A program made the position numbers and the translations under genes. The notes beneath the pieces were generated by a model, which made no database searches, was not told the origin of the DNA, and saw only the letters and a list, made by a program, of their open reading frames with translations. 64,000 nt of DNA, from NCBI RefSeq assembly GCF_000159015.1, contig NZ_DS999543.1, forward strand, positions 62,001-126,000, given 5' to 3'. This DNA is from Gleimia coleocanis DSM 15436 (lineage in GTDB: Bacteria > Actinomycetota > Actinomycetes > Actinomycetales > Actinomycetaceae). Positions 8,094 to 17,460 of this stretch are shown here, in pieces (position 1 is the stretch's first letter; each line of letters begins with the position of its first letter).

Positions 8094-8744
8094 ATGACAC
8101 AACTCAGCAAATACGTTGACCACACTGCCTTGGCTGCAGCCGCAACCCCAGCAGATATCAAAAAACTGGCAGCAGAAGCTAAAGAACACGAATTCTTCTC
8201 TGTCTGTGTTAACCCTGTGTACGTTCCACTCGCGAAAGCAGAACTCGCAGGCAGTGACGTCAAAGTATGTACCGTCATCGGCTTCCCCTTAGGGGCCTCA
8301 TCCAGCGCAGTAAAAGCATTGGAAACCAAACAGGCAATCGCTGATGGTGCTGACGAAGTAGACATGGTAATCCAAATCGGAGCTGCAAAAGCAGGCGACT
8401 ACCAAACCGTAGAAGCAGACATTCGCGCAGTCGTGGAAGCCGCAAACGGCGCCGCCCTCGTGAAAGTAATCCTTGAAACCTGCCTGCTCAGCAACGAGCA
8501 AATCGTCGAAACCTGCCTGGCTGCTAAGCGTGCCGGTGCAGAATACGTGAAAACCTCAACCGGTTTCTCCACCCACGGTGCAACCATAGAAGCAGTGAAG
8601 CTAATGCGCGAAACCGTAGGTGAAGAAATGGGAGTCAAGGCTTCCGGTGGAATCCGCACCGCAGCCGATTTCAACGCAATGATCACAGCCGGAGCAAGCC
8701 GCATCGGTGCCTCCGCAGGTCCAATCCTCCTGGAAGGAAACTGA
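8094..8744 (+). CDS. deoC: Deoxyribose-phosphate aldolase
   Basis: DeoC splits 2-deoxyribose 5-phosphate into glyceraldehyde 3-phosphate and acetaldehyde through a lysine Schiff base. The 216-residue protein has the class I aldolase TIM-barrel motifs: [42 protein letters not shown], the Schiff-base lysine K153 in YVKTSTGF, and the proton-relay lysine K182 in VKASGGIR. Length is normal for the family. A GAAGGAG ribosome binding site precedes the ATG. It is the first gene of the operon with permease, epimerase and kinase; the kinase would supply its phosphorylated substrate. Confidence 0.97.
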   Translation: MTQLSKYVDHTALAAAATPADIKKLAAEAKEHEFFSVCVNPVYVPLAKAELAGSDVKVCTVIGFPLGASSSAVKALETKQAIADGADEVDMVIQIGAAKAGDYQTVEADIRAVVEAANGAALVKVILETCLLSNEQIVETCLAAKRAGAEYVKTSTGFSTHGATIEAVKLMRETVGEEMGVKASGGIRTAADFNAMITAGASRIGASAGPILLEGN

Positions 8745-8750
8745 AACAAA

Positions 8751-10121
8751 ATGAGCGCAACCCACACCACCAACGAAGCCGGTGCAGTTGCCGGTAACCG
8801 TTCATTCGGTATCATCAAAGACCCAACCATCCAACAAAAAGACGGCTACTTGGACCGTACCCCATGGTTCCAGTACATCCTGCTGTCCATCTGCTTCCCA
8901 ATGTGGGGCGTAGCAGCCTCCCTCAACGACATTCTGATCACCCAGTTCAAGGCGATCTTCACCCTCTCTGACTTCGCATCCGCATTCGTGCAGTCAGCAT
9001 TCTACGGCGGCTACTTCTTAATCGCTATCCCAGCATCCCGCGTAATCCGCCACTCCACCTACAAGACCGGTATTCTAATCGGCCTGACCTTCTACATTGT
9101 TGGCTGCTCCATGTTCTTCCCAGCTAGCCACGTAGCAACCTACTCTGTCTTCCTGGCAGCACTCTTCGCAATCGCAGTTGGCCTGTCCTTCCTGGAAACC
9201 TCCGCTAACACCTACTCTTCCATGATTGGTCCAAAGGACAAGTCCACCCTGCGCCTCAACGTTTCCCAGACCTTCTACCCACTGGGCTCCATCGCTGGTA
9301 TTCTGCTGGGCAAGTACCTCATCTTCACTGACGGTGACGCGCTACACAAGCAGCTGGGTGATTTGGAAGGCGAAGCAAAAGCAGCTTTCGCACAGGAAAT
9401 GCTACAGCGCACCCTGCAACCATACATGGTTATCATTGGTATCCTCGCAATCCTGCTGGTAATCATTGCGATAACTCAGTTCCCACACTGTAAGCCACTG
9501 CGTGAGGGCGCAAAGGAAGCACAGGCATCCATTGGTGAAACCCTCAGCTACCTGGCTCGTAACGCCGCATTCCGCAAGGGCATTTTTGCACAGTTCATGT
9601 ACGTGGGAATGCAGACCGCAGTGTGGTCCTTCACTATCCGCTTGGCACTGACCTTGGACACTTCATTGAATGAACGCAACGCAGCTAACTTCATGATTGG
9701 TGCTTTCGCAGCTTTCTTCATTGGTAAGTTCGTAGCTAACTTGTTGATTTCTCGTTTTGATACTGACAAGGTTCTGTTGGCTTACTCTGTTTTGGGTGTC
9801 CTGTCTGTTCTGTACATCGTAATGGTTCCTAACATGTCTGCTGTTTACATGGCGATTGTTACTTCCGGCTTGTTCGGCCCATGCTGGGCAACTATTTACT
9901 CTCGCACTTTGGACACTATTGCTGATAAGCGTCATCAGGAAACGGGTGGTGCAGTCATCGTTATGTCTATCATCGGTGGTGCTGTAATCCCTGTTATCCA
10001 GGGTCTGATTTCTGACTATACTGGCTCTATGCAGTTCTCTTTCATTGTCAACGCAGTCTGCTTCGCAGTAGTTGGCTGGTACTTCTTGGGGAAGCTCACT
10101 GCTTCTAAGAAAGTTGCGTGA
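8751..10121 (+). CDS. deoP: FucP-type MFS sugar permease, probably for deoxyribose
   Basis: A 456-residue, 12-helix major facilitator of the FucP (L-fucose:H+ symporter) family. Recognisable stretches are FPMWGVAASLNDILITQF, the family's conserved substrate-binding first helix, FFYGGYF-like AFYGGYFLIAIPAS, and LSFLETSANTYSSMIGP. It starts 6 bp after deoC and is followed directly by the DUF4432 epimerase and a ribokinase-family kinase. This gene set is the same as the enterobacterial deoQKPX operon, in which DeoP is a FucP-like deoxyribose permease. The substrate assignment rests on that context; fucose or another sugar cannot be excluded from sequence alone. Confidence 0.82.
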   Translation: MSATHTTNEAGAVAGNRSFGIIKDPTIQQKDGYLDRTPWFQYILLSICFPMWGVAASLNDILITQFKAIFTLSDFASAFVQSAFYGGYFLIAIPASRVIRHSTYKTGILIGLTFYIVGCSMFFPASHVATYSVFLAALFAIAVGLSFLETSANTYSSMIGPKDKSTLRLNVSQTFYPLGSIAGILLGKYLIFTDGDALHKQLGDLEGEAKAAFAQEMLQRTLQPYMVIIGILAILLVIIAITQFPHCKPLREGAKEAQASIGETLSYLARNAAFRKGIFAQFMYVGMQTAVWSFTIRLALTLDTSLNERNAANFMIGAFAAFFIGKFVANLLISRFDTDKVLLAYSVLGVLSVLYIVMVPNMSAVYMAIVTSGLFGPCWATIYSRTLDTIADKRHQETGGAVIVMSIIGGAVIPVIQGLISDYTGSMQFSFIVNAVCFAVVGWYFLGKLTASKKVA

Positions 10122-10127
10122 TTGAAG

Positions 10128-11147
10128 ATGGCTACGAAATTATTCTTGGATCGTGCGCAGTTCAGCGCGGAACCTAAGGTGATTGCAGAGAATGATGAAT
10201 TCACTGTTTCTATTCGTAAGTATGAGACGGGGATTGAGTCTTTGACTTTGACGAATAGTCGTGGGTTTGTTGAAATCTTGCCTTACATGGGGGCGACCAT
10301 TTGGGCAGCAGAGTTTGATGGCCGTGACTTGCGGATGACGAATATGTTCTCTCAGCCTCAGCCAGCTGAGCAGATTGTCGACAATTATGGTTGTTTCGCA
10401 TTCCACTCTGGCTTGCTGGCTGGCGGGTGTCCTTCACCAGAAGATACTCATCCTTTGCATGGTGAATTTCCTTGCGCTGACATGCAGAAAGCTTGGGTAG
10501 AGATTTCCGAGGGCGAAGCACGAGTGGTTTCCCGCTATGAATACGTGCAGGGTTTTGGACACCACTATGAGGCTTTCCCCGCGGTGAAACTTACCGCTGG
10601 TTCTGCATTGTTTGATATCACTTTGGATGTTAAGAATTTGTCTAAGTATCAGCCAATGCCTTTGCAGTACATGTGCCACATGAACTACGCATTCGTACAG
10701 GGTGGGAAGATGTCTTCTAGTTTGCCTGATGACGCTTTCCAGTTGCGTCGCAGTATTCCAGCTCACGTGACACCGACCCCTGAGTGGACGAAGTTGAATG
10801 AGGATATTTTATCCGGTAAGTTCGACGCTAACTCTTTAGAGGGGGCTGAGGCGTTTGACCCTGAAATCGTGTATTTTGCGGATAATTTGCCACAGTACGG
10901 TGAGCGAGCTGAATTTGATTTAACGTCTCCTGATGGGGTTACTTTCACAGCGGCGTTTAATACTGCAGATTTCCCAGTGGCTACTCGTTGGATTCTGCAC
11001 AATGAAGATCAGAAGGTTGCGGCATTCGTGCTGCCAGGTACTTCTCGTCCGGAAGGTTTCAAAGCAGCTGAAGCTGCTGGCATGTTGGTTTGGTTAGCAG
11101 CAGGTGAAGTTAAGTCCTTCTGCGTGACTACTGGTATTAAGGGGTAG
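10128..11147 (+). CDS. deoX: DUF4432 aldose 1-epimerase-like protein (DeoX-like)
   Basis: A 339-residue beta-sandwich mutarotase-type protein: ILPYMGATIWAAEFDGRDL near the start, then CPSPEDTHPLHGEFP, containing the family histidine (HPLHGE), and MPLQYMCHMNY in the second half. Such proteins interconvert sugar anomers or serve sugar uptake and catabolism. In enterobacterial deoxyribose operons DeoX is a member of this family. The ATG at 10128 is preferred over a TTG at 10122 that immediately abuts the permease stop. The kinase gene starts at its stop codon, so translation is probably coupled. Exact substrate is inferred from neighbours. Confidence 0.8.
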   Translation: MATKLFLDRAQFSAEPKVIAENDEFTVSIRKYETGIESLTLTNSRGFVEILPYMGATIWAAEFDGRDLRMTNMFSQPQPAEQIVDNYGCFAFHSGLLAGGCPSPEDTHPLHGEFPCADMQKAWVEISEGEARVVSRYEYVQGFGHHYEAFPAVKLTAGSALFDITLDVKNLSKYQPMPLQYMCHMNYAFVQGGKMSSSLPDDAFQLRRSIPAHVTPTPEWTKLNEDILSGKFDANSLEGAEAFDPEIVYFADNLPQYGERAEFDLTSPDGVTFTAAFNTADFPVATRWILHNEDQKVAAFVLPGTSRPEGFKAAEAAGMLVWLAAGEVKSFCVTTGIKG

Positions 11148-11152
11148 TGAAA

Positions 11153-12073
11153 ATGGGTATTGCAGTAATCGGTTCCAACATGGTTGACTTGATTTCTTAC
11201 ATCACCAGGATGCCGGAAGAAGGCGAGACCATTGAGGCTCCTGACTTCCAGATGGGCTGTGGCGGTAAGGGAGCTAACCAGGCGATTGTGTCAGCACGTT
11301 TAGGTTCTGAAGTTGTGATGGTTACCCGCGTTGGTGATGACTTGTTCGCAGAAAACACTATCCGCAACTTCTCTGAAAATGGTATTGACACCACCCACGT
11401 GCTACGCACGGAAGGTTCCTCAGGTGTTGCACCAATTTTTGTTGATCAGCAGTCCCACAATTCCATCATTATTGTTAAGGGCGCTAACAACCAGCTTTCC
11501 GCTGAGGATATTGAATCTGCAGCAGAACGTATTAAGGGTTGTAAGCTGATTGTTTTGCAGTTGGAAGTTCCATTGGAAACTGTTTACGCTGCCGTTGAAT
11601 TCGGTGAAAAGCATGGTATTCCAGTGTTGTTGAACCCAGCCCCAGCTGCACCTGACTTGGTACTGGACCGGGTTAAGACCTGTGAGTTCATTGTGCCAAA
11701 CGAAACCGAACTGTCCTTGCTAACTGGCATGCCAGTGGATACGCAGAATGATATTCGTAATGCTTCCGCAGTGCTGTTGAACGTGGGCATTAAGAACGTT
11801 ATCGTGACCTTGGGTTCACGTGGCGTTTACTGGACTAACGGTGAGACTGAAGAGTTCTTTGGTCCTTCCCTAGTTCAGGCTCGTGACACTACTGGGGCAG
11901 GTGACGCATTCATTGGTTGCTTCTCTCACATGTGGGTAAAGACTGGTGATATTGCTAAGTCCCTGCAGACTGCGGGCCTATACGCGGGTGACTCTGTAAC
12001 CCGTTTGGGAACTCAGACTTCTTACGCTGATGCTTTGGATTTCCAGTCCAGGTATCCAGAGGTTGAGTTGTAA
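11153..12073 (+). CDS. deoK: Ribokinase-family kinase, probably deoxyribokinase
   Basis: A 306-residue PfkB/ribokinase-family enzyme that should phosphorylate the imported sugar at the 5-hydroxyl. Motifs: GSNMVDL, the substrate loop GGKGANQAIVSARLG, NPAPA, IVPNETELSLLTG, VTLGSRG and the catalytic DTTGAGDAF near residue 247. The ATG at 11153 has AAGGGG eight bases upstream; a GTG at 11147 overlaps the preceding stop. Placement after deoC, a FucP-like permease and a DUF4432 epimerase argues for deoxyribose rather than ribose, since no ribose ABC genes are nearby. The operon ends at a strong hairpin just downstream. Confidence 0.85.
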   Translation: MGIAVIGSNMVDLISYITRMPEEGETIEAPDFQMGCGGKGANQAIVSARLGSEVVMVTRVGDDLFAENTIRNFSENGIDTTHVLRTEGSSGVAPIFVDQQSHNSIIIVKGANNQLSAEDIESAAERIKGCKLIVLQLEVPLETVYAAVEFGEKHGIPVLLNPAPAAPDLVLDRVKTCEFIVPNETELSLLTGMPVDTQNDIRNASAVLLNVGIKNVIVTLGSRGVYWTNGETEEFFGPSLVQARDTTGAGDAFIGCFSHMWVKTGDIAKSLQTAGLYAGDSVTRLGTQTSYADALDFQSRYPEVEL

Positions 12074-12093
12074 AAGTTAAACTGGTTGTCTAG

Positions 12094-12128
12094 AACCTGG
12101 GGGAGCTACATGGGAGCTCCCCCAGGTT
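12094..12128 (+). terminator. Terminator of the deo operon
   Basis: A perfect 14-bp stem (AACCTGGGGGAGCT and its complement) with a 7-nt loop starts 20 bp after the kinase stop and is followed by ATTTAATTA. It separates the operon from the ion channel gene. Confidence 0.85.
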
Positions 12129-12205
12129 ATTTAATTACTGAATCAGAATGTAAGAATAGGGTGTGTGAACTTAAGAGTATTTATCTAGGTGAATGTGAAG
12201 CGAAA

Positions 12206-12964
12206 ATGAGTCGTGATGATACTGAATCCAAATTTGGGTTGAAGCTAGAGCGTTGGGAGGCTAAGACCCAGACAGTGATGGCTGTTTTAGCGGTACTGTT
12301 TTTAACGCTTTACGCTTATGAGGTGTTAGCGCAACCGAATGCTGTTGTAGTTAATAGGTTAGAAACTGGTATTTTTGTGATTTGGTTGGTGTTCTTAGCT
12401 GATTACTTGATTCGTTTATTTTTGGCAAAAAATCGTTTTCAGTGGATTAAAGCAAACTTGATTGATTTGGCGTCGGTAGCGTTACCTGTGTTGCGTCCTC
12501 TACGTTTAATTCGGTTGGTGACACTTTTGTCTGTTTTGCAGCGCACTACGGGTGAGAAACTTAGGGATAGGATTATCAGTTATACGCTTTTTAGCACGAT
12601 TTTATTAGTGTTTGTTTCTTCTTTAGCGATTTTAGAAGCTGAACGTCCAGCAGCAGGAGCGAACATTACGTCGTTTTCTGACGCGCTCTGGTGGTCAGTA
12701 GTTACTATCACTACTGTTGGCTACGGTGATTACACGCCGGTTACTCAGACTGGTCGTGTCATTACTTTAGGGTTAATGCTGGGAGGTATGGCATTGATCG
12801 GTATTATCACAGCAACTTTAGCGTCTTGGATTACTGAACGGGCGTCTTCGGAAGTGCAACGAGTTGAGGATGAAACGTATAACCGTATCGCTGCTTTGGA
12901 AGAAACGATTAACTTGTTAAGAGAAGAACTGAAAAATTTGCAGCTTGCTAGAGAAGAAAAATAA
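12206..12964 (+). CDS. Voltage-gated-type potassium channel
   Basis: A 252-residue six-helix ion channel subunit. A voltage-sensor-like domain spans residues 20-150, with an arginine-bearing S4 segment (LRPLRLIRLVTLLSVLQR). The pore loop WWSVVTITTVGYGDYTP carries the potassium selectivity filter TVGYGD. The C-terminus (about 210-252) is a predicted coiled coil (IAALEETINLLREELKNLQ) that probably holds the tetramer together. A much longer in-frame opening from a TTG at 12086 is rejected because it would be translated from the preceding terminator hairpin; the ATG at 12206 with GTGAAG upstream fits family length. Its role would be membrane potential or potassium homeostasis. Confidence 0.9.
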   Translation: MSRDDTESKFGLKLERWEAKTQTVMAVLAVLFLTLYAYEVLAQPNAVVVNRLETGIFVIWLVFLADYLIRLFLAKNRFQWIKANLIDLASVALPVLRPLRLIRLVTLLSVLQRTTGEKLRDRIISYTLFSTILLVFVSSLAILEAERPAAGANITSFSDALWWSVVTITTVGYGDYTPVTQTGRVITLGLMLGGMALIGIITATLASWITERASSEVQRVEDETYNRIAALEETINLLREELKNLQLAREEK

Positions 12965-13057
12965 GGGGAAGTGGTATGAACAGTTGAAGAATCTAGGGGT
13001 TTAAGGATTATATTCCGGTTTTGTATAGGTTTAAACTATGTATTTCGAATTTTGGGG

Positions 13058-13086
13058 TTGTTTTTTGCGTGTACTGGGATTATACT
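13058..13086 (+). promoter_or_regulatory. Predicted tracrRNA promoter
   Basis: TTGTTT (13058-13063) and TATACT (13081-13086) are spaced by 17 bp and place the transcription start at about 13093, right at the beginning of the anti-repeat. The same TATACT hexamer occurs in every CRISPR repeat on the opposite strand. Confidence 0.65.
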
Positions 13087-13092
13087 GGTGTT

Positions 13093-13173
13093 AAGACTGA
13101 TTCTCAGTAAGTACCGCCTCGTTAGCGGTACGGAATTCTCCAACCGACCTCTTTAAGGGGTCGGTTCTTTTTT
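13093..13173 (+). ncRNA. tracrRNA of the type II-C CRISPR system
   Basis: The anti-repeat TTAAGACTGATTCTCAG (13091-13107) can pair over 17 positions, with one G-U wobble, with the crRNA repeat segment read from the minus strand of the array. It is followed by a 7-bp hairpin (GTACCGC/GCGGTAC, 13111-13131). A second hairpin of 8-10 bp (AACCGACC/GGTCGGTT, 13142-13166) and a T6 run form a rho-independent terminator ending near 13173. The predicted promoter lies directly upstream. The RNA is about 80 nt, short but normal for type II-C. It is encoded just upstream of cas9 on the same strand and fixes the transcription direction of the array. Confidence 0.88.
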
Positions 13174-13228
13174 ATAACATATTCATAAAATGAATGATTT
13201 TGTCAGTGGATAGTTTTAGACTAAGTTT

Positions 13229-16200
13229 ATGGATAATAAAAACTATCGCATTGGCATTGATGTTGGCTTAAACTCTATTGGTTTCTGTGCAGTCGAAGTA
13301 GACCAGCACGATACTCCACTTGGTTTCTTAAACCTCTCTGTATATCGGCATGACGCTGGTATTGACCCTAATGGTAAGAAAACAAATACTACGCGCCTAG
13401 CTATGTCTGGCGTTGCGCGACGCACCCGGCGTTTATTCCGCAAACGTAAACGCCGCTTAGCTGCGTTAGACCGATTCATAGAGGCGCAAGGCTGGACGCT
13501 TCCTGACCATGCTGATTACAAAGATCCTTATACTCCTTGGCTAGTTCGAGCTGAGCTAGCGCAAACACCGATTCGTGATGAAAATGACCTACATGAAAAA
13601 TTAGCTATCGCAGTTCGACATATTGCGCGACACCGTGGATGGCGTTCACCGTGGGTGCCGGTGCGCTCACTACATGTTGAACAGCCACCCTCAGACCAGT
13701 ATTTGGCATTGAAAGAACGAGTTGAGGCAAAGACACTGTTGCAAATGCCAGAGGGCGCAACTCCAGCGGAAATGGTTGTAGCTTTAGATTTGTCTGTAGA
13801 TGTTAACTTACGCCCTAAGAATCGTGAGAAAACCGATACCCGGCCAGAAAATAAGAAACCTGGTTTTCTGGGGGGAAAATTGATGCAATCTGATAATGCG
13901 AACGAACTTCGTAAGATTGCTAAAATTCAAGGACTTGATGATGCTTTATTACGTGAGTTAATTGAACTTGTATTTGCCGCAGATTCGCCGAAGGGAGCTT
14001 CCGGAGAACTCGTAGGATACGATGTGCTTCCAGGGCAGCATGGAAAGCGTCGTGCCGAAAAAGCTCATCCAGCTTTCCAACGCTATCGGATTGCGTCAAT
14101 TGTAAGCAATCTGCGTATCCGCCATCTGGGTTCAGGAGCAGACGAACGTTTAGATGTGGAAACTCAGAAACGCGTATTTGAATATTTACTTAATGCAAAA
14201 CCAACTGCGGATATCACGTGGAGTGATGTCGCTGAAGAAATTGGTGTTGAACGTAATCTGTTGATGGGGACGGCAACTCAAACCGCTGACGGGGAACGTG
14301 CTTCAGCGAAACCACCAGTTGATGTCACTAACGTGGCGTTTGCGACCTGCAAGATTAAACCACTTAAAGAGTGGTGGTTGAACGCTGACTATGAGGCGCG
14401 TTGCGTTATGGTTTCTGCTCTGTCTCATGCAGAGAAGTTAACTGAAGGAACTGCTGCGGAAGTTGAGGTAGCAGAATTTTTACAGAATCTTTCTGATGAA
14501 GATAATGAGAAACTTGATTCATTTAGTCTGCCTATCGGTAGAGCAGCTTATTCAGTGGATTCTTTAGAACGTTTAACTAAACGGATGATTGAAAATGGCG
14601 AGGATCTGTTTGAAGCTCGAGTTAATGAATTTGGGGTTAGTGAGGATTGGCGTCCTCCGGCAGAACCTATTGGTGCGCGGGTTGGAAATCCTGCGGTAGA
14701 TAGGGTTCTTAAAGCAGTAAACCGGTATCTAATGGCCGCTGAAGCTGAATGGGGCGCACCCCTGTCAGTAAATATTGAGCACGTGCGGGAGGGTTTTATC
14801 TCAAAGAGACAAGCAGTTGAGATTGACCGTGAAAACCAGAAACGCTATCAGCGAAATCAAGCTGTCCGTTCTCAAATCGCAGATCATATTAACGCAACCA
14901 GTGGTGTTCGTGGATCTGATGTGACTAGGTATTTAGCTATTCAACGACAGAATGGAGAATGCCTATACTGTGGAACTGCTATTACGTTTGTAAACTCTGA
15001 GATGGATCATATTGTTCCTCGCGCGGGGTTAGGGTCCACGAATACTCGTGACAACCTGGTAGCAACCTGTGAACGTTGTAATAAATCAAAATCTAATAAA
15101 CCATTCGCTGTTTGGGCAGCAGAATGTGGAATTCCAGGTGTATCAGTGGCAGAAGCCTTGAAACGAGTAGATTTTTGGATTGCAGATGGTTTTGCTTCAT
15201 CGAAGGAACATCGGGAATTACAAAAAGGCGTCAAAGATAGGTTGAAACGTAAAGTCTCTGACCCTGAGATTGATAACCGTTCTATGGAATCCGTAGCATG
15301 GATGGCTCGGGAACTTGCACACCGTGTTCAATACTATTTCGATGAGAAACATACCGGCACTAAAGTGCGTGTATTCCGCGGTTCGTTAACTTCTGCTGCA
15401 CGTAAAGCCTCTGGTTTTGAAAGCCGAGTGAACTTTATCGGCGGGAATGGAAAAACCCGATTGGATCGTCGCCACCACGCTATGGACGCCGCTACTGTAG
15501 CGATGTTGCGAAACTCAGTAGCTAAAACCCTGGTTTTACGTGGTAACATCCGTGCCTCTGAACGCGCAATTGGTGCCGCGGAAACGTGGAAATCTTTCCG
15601 TGGTGAAAACGTTGCAGATAGGCAAATTTTTGAGAGCTGGTCAGAAAATATGCGGGTTTTGGTTGAAAAATTCAACCTAGCTTTGTATAACGATGAAGTC
15701 AGTATCTTTAGTAGCTTGCGTCTGCAGTTAGGCAACGGCAAAGCTCATGATGACACTATTACTAAACTTCAAATGCATAAAGTGGGGGATGCTTGGTCAC
15801 TAACTGAAATTGATCGGGCATCAACCCCAGCTCTCTGGTGTGCTCTAACACGTCAGCCAGACTTCACTTGGAAGGATGGGCTGCCAGCTAATGAGGATCG
15901 AACAATCATTGTGAATGGCACGCATTATGGGCCATTAGATAAAGTTGGGATTTTCGGTAAAGCTGCAGCCTCACTTCTGGTGCGGGGTGGGTCTGTAGAT
16001 ATTGGTAGCGCAATTCATCACGCGCGAATCTACCGTATAGCAGGTAAGAAACCGACTTATGGTATGGTCCGTGTTTTTGCCCCAGATTTGCTGCGTTACC
16101 GGAATGAGGATTTATTTAACGTAGAACTGCCTCCCCAGTCTGTTTCAATGCGTTATGCGGAACCGAAAGTACGTGAAGCTATTCGTGAAGGAAAAGCTGA

Positions 16201-16546
16201 GTACCTTGGGTGGCTGGTAGTTGGGGATGAGTTGTTGTTGGATTTGAGCAGTGAGACATCTGGGCAGATTGCAGAATTGCAGCAGGATTTCCCAGGGACT
16301 ACACACTGGACCGTAGCTGGATTCTTCTCACCATCAAGACTTCGTTTAAGGCCTGTGTATTTGGCTCAGGAAGGTTTGGGTGAGGACGTTTCTGAGGGCA
16401 GTAAATCTATTATTGCGGGGCAAGGTTGGCGTCCTGCGGTTAATAAGGTTTTTGGTTCCGCTATGCCGGAAGTGATTCGTCGTGATGGTTTGGGGCGTAA
16501 GCGGAGGTTTAGTTATTCTGGGCTTCCGGTTTCGTGGCAAGGCTAG
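13229..16546 (+). CDS. cas9: CRISPR-associated endonuclease Cas9, type II-C
   Basis: An 1105-residue compact Cas9 that cuts target DNA guided by crRNA:tracrRNA. RuvC-I is IGIDVGLNSIGF with D11; the arginine-rich bridge helix RRTRRLFRKRKRRLAALDRF follows near residue 65. RuvC-II is NIEHVRE with E517; HNH is MDHIVPRA with catalytic H594 inside two CxxC pairs (C578/C581 and C614/C617), probably a zinc site as in Actinomyces Cas9. RuvC-III is RRHHAMDA with H749, H750 and D753. All catalytic residues are intact. Length and the absence of csn2 and cas4 put it in subtype II-C. The ATG at 13229 has no strong ribosome binding site. cas1 follows after 14 bp. Confidence 0.98.
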   Translation: MDNKNYRIGIDVGLNSIGFCAVEVDQHDTPLGFLNLSVYRHDAGIDPNGKKTNTTRLAMSGVARRTRRLFRKRKRRLAALDRFIEAQGWTLPDHADYKDPYTPWLVRAELAQTPIRDENDLHEKLAIAVRHIARHRGWRSPWVPVRSLHVEQPPSDQYLALKERVEAKTLLQMPEGATPAEMVVALDLSVDVNLRPKNREKTDTRPENKKPGFLGGKLMQSDNANELRKIAKIQGLDDALLRELIELVFAADSPKGASGELVGYDVLPGQHGKRRAEKAHPAFQRYRIASIVSNLRIRHLGSGADERLDVETQKRVFEYLLNAKPTADITWSDVAEEIGVERNLLMGTATQTADGERASAKPPVDVTNVAFATCKIKPLKEWWLNADYEARCVMVSALSHAEKLTEGTAAEVEVAEFLQNLSDEDNEKLDSFSLPIGRAAYSVDSLERLTKRMIENGEDLFEARVNEFGVSEDWRPPAEPIGARVGNPAVDRVLKAVNRYLMAAEAEWGAPLSVNIEHVREGFISKRQAVEIDRENQKRYQRNQAVRSQIADHINATSGVRGSDVTRYLAIQRQNGECLYCGTAITFVNSEMDHIVPRAGLGSTNTRDNLVATCERCNKSKSNKPFAVWAAECGIPGVSVAEALKRVDFWIADGFASSKEHRELQKGVKDRLKRKVSDPEIDNRSMESVAWMARELAHRVQYYFDEKHTGTKVRVFRGSLTSAARKASGFESRVNFIGGNGKTRLDRRHHAMDAATVAMLRNSVAKTLVLRGNIRASERAIGAAETWKSFRGENVADRQIFESWSENMRVLVEKFNLALYNDEVSIFSSLRLQLGNGKAHDDTITKLQMHKVGDAWSLTEIDRASTPALWCALTRQPDFTWKDGLPANEDRTIIVNGTHYGPLDKVGIFGKAAASLLVRGGSVDIGSAIHHARIYRIAGKKPTYGMVRVFAPDLLRYRNEDLFNVELPPQSVSMRYAEPKVREAIREGKAEYLGWLVVGDELLLDLSSETSGQIAELQQDFPGTTHWTVAGFFSPSRLRLRPVYLAQEGLGEDVSEGSKSIIAGQGWRPAVNKVFGSAMPEVIRRDGLGRKRRFSYSGLPVSWQG

Positions 16547-16560
16547 ATTAGGGTAGGAAT

Positions 16561-17460
16561 ATGCCTCGCGGGTGGAGAGTTCTGGATTGTAGTTCTATGT
16601 GCGGTCAGATTTCTTCTGCCCGCGGGGCTATTTCTATTGAGCCGGATGGTAAGGAACCAGTGTTGGTGCCTATTTCTGATGTGGCTGTTTTGCTTATTGG
16701 GCATAGGGTGGTGTTTTCGGGTGGCGCGTTGCATCGTTGTTTATCGGCTGGTGTTGCGGTTATGCTTTGTGATTGGCGTGGGGTTCCTGAGGGTGGTGCT
16801 TTTGGTTGGAGTGATCATACTAGGGTAGCTGCCAGGCGGATTGCGCAGGCGCAGCTTTCTGAGCCACGTCGGAAGAATGCTTGGAAGCAGATTATTAAAG
16901 AGAAGCTTCGTGGGCAGGCTAGTGCTTTAGATGATTTGGGTTTGCGTGGTGGGGATTTCTTGAGGGAGTTAAGGAAGCAGGTTCGTTCGGGGGATCCGGC
17001 TAATGTTGAGGCTCAGGCTGCTAAGTTTTATTGGAAGGCGTTGGGTGGTGAGGGGTTTAATCGGGTGCCGGGTGCGCGTTTTGGTGTGAATGGGATGTTG
17101 GATTATGCCTATGCGATTGTGCGTGGGCATGGGATTCGCGCGGTGCTTTCTGCGGGGTTAGAGCCGTCTTTGGGTGTTTTTCATCATGGTAGGTCTAATG
17201 CTTTTTGTTTGGTGGATGATTTGCTAGAGGTGTTTCGTCCAGCGGTTGATGCTCAGGTTTTTGGCTTACTGGGGGACGGTGAGGTTGAGTTTGATGAAGT
17301 TAAACATGATTTAGTTGATATTGCTTGTGGAAAGTTTTCTGTAGATGGTTTGACTATTCCAGCGGTTTTTGAAGATTTTGCGCAGCAGTTTGGTCTTTAT
17401 ATTGAGGATGATGTTGAAAAGTTAGTTCCACCTGTTTGGAGTTTCAGAAATGGCAGATGA
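16561..17460 (+). CDS. cas1: CRISPR integrase Cas1 (type II)
   Basis: A 299-residue Cas1 that inserts new spacers as a complex with Cas2. Visible family features are the N-terminal beta domain ending in VLLIGHRVVFSGGALHRCLSAGVAVMLCD (given as one motif region near residues 45-75), ARRIAQAQLSEPRRKNAWKQ, AAKFYWKAL with the first metal ligand region, NGMLDYAYAIVRGHGIRAVLSAGLEPSLGVFHHGRSNAFCLVDDL with the conserved His and Asp/Glu (each quoted within the region near 175-230). An AGGGTAGGA site precedes the ATG. The gene overlaps cas2 by 11 bp, indicating translational coupling. Confidence 0.96.
   Translation: MPRGWRVLDCSSMCGQISSARGAISIEPDGKEPVLVPISDVAVLLIGHRVVFSGGALHRCLSAGVAVMLCDWRGVPEGGAFGWSDHTRVAARRIAQAQLSEPRRKNAWKQIIKEKLRGQASALDDLGLRGGDFLRELRKQVRSGDPANVEAQAAKFYWKALGGEGFNRVPGARFGVNGMLDYAYAIVRGHGIRAVLSAGLEPSLGVFHHGRSNAFCLVDDLLEVFRPAVDAQVFGLLGDGEVEFDEVKHDLVDIACGKFSVDGLTIPAVFEDFAQQFGLYIEDDVEKLVPPVWSFRNGR

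Noticed and set aside
12086-12205. Upstream extension of the potassium channel from a TTG start
   Set aside because: The first part would be encoded by the deo terminator hairpin (12094-12128) and has no channel-family similarity; the ATG at 12206 gives normal length.
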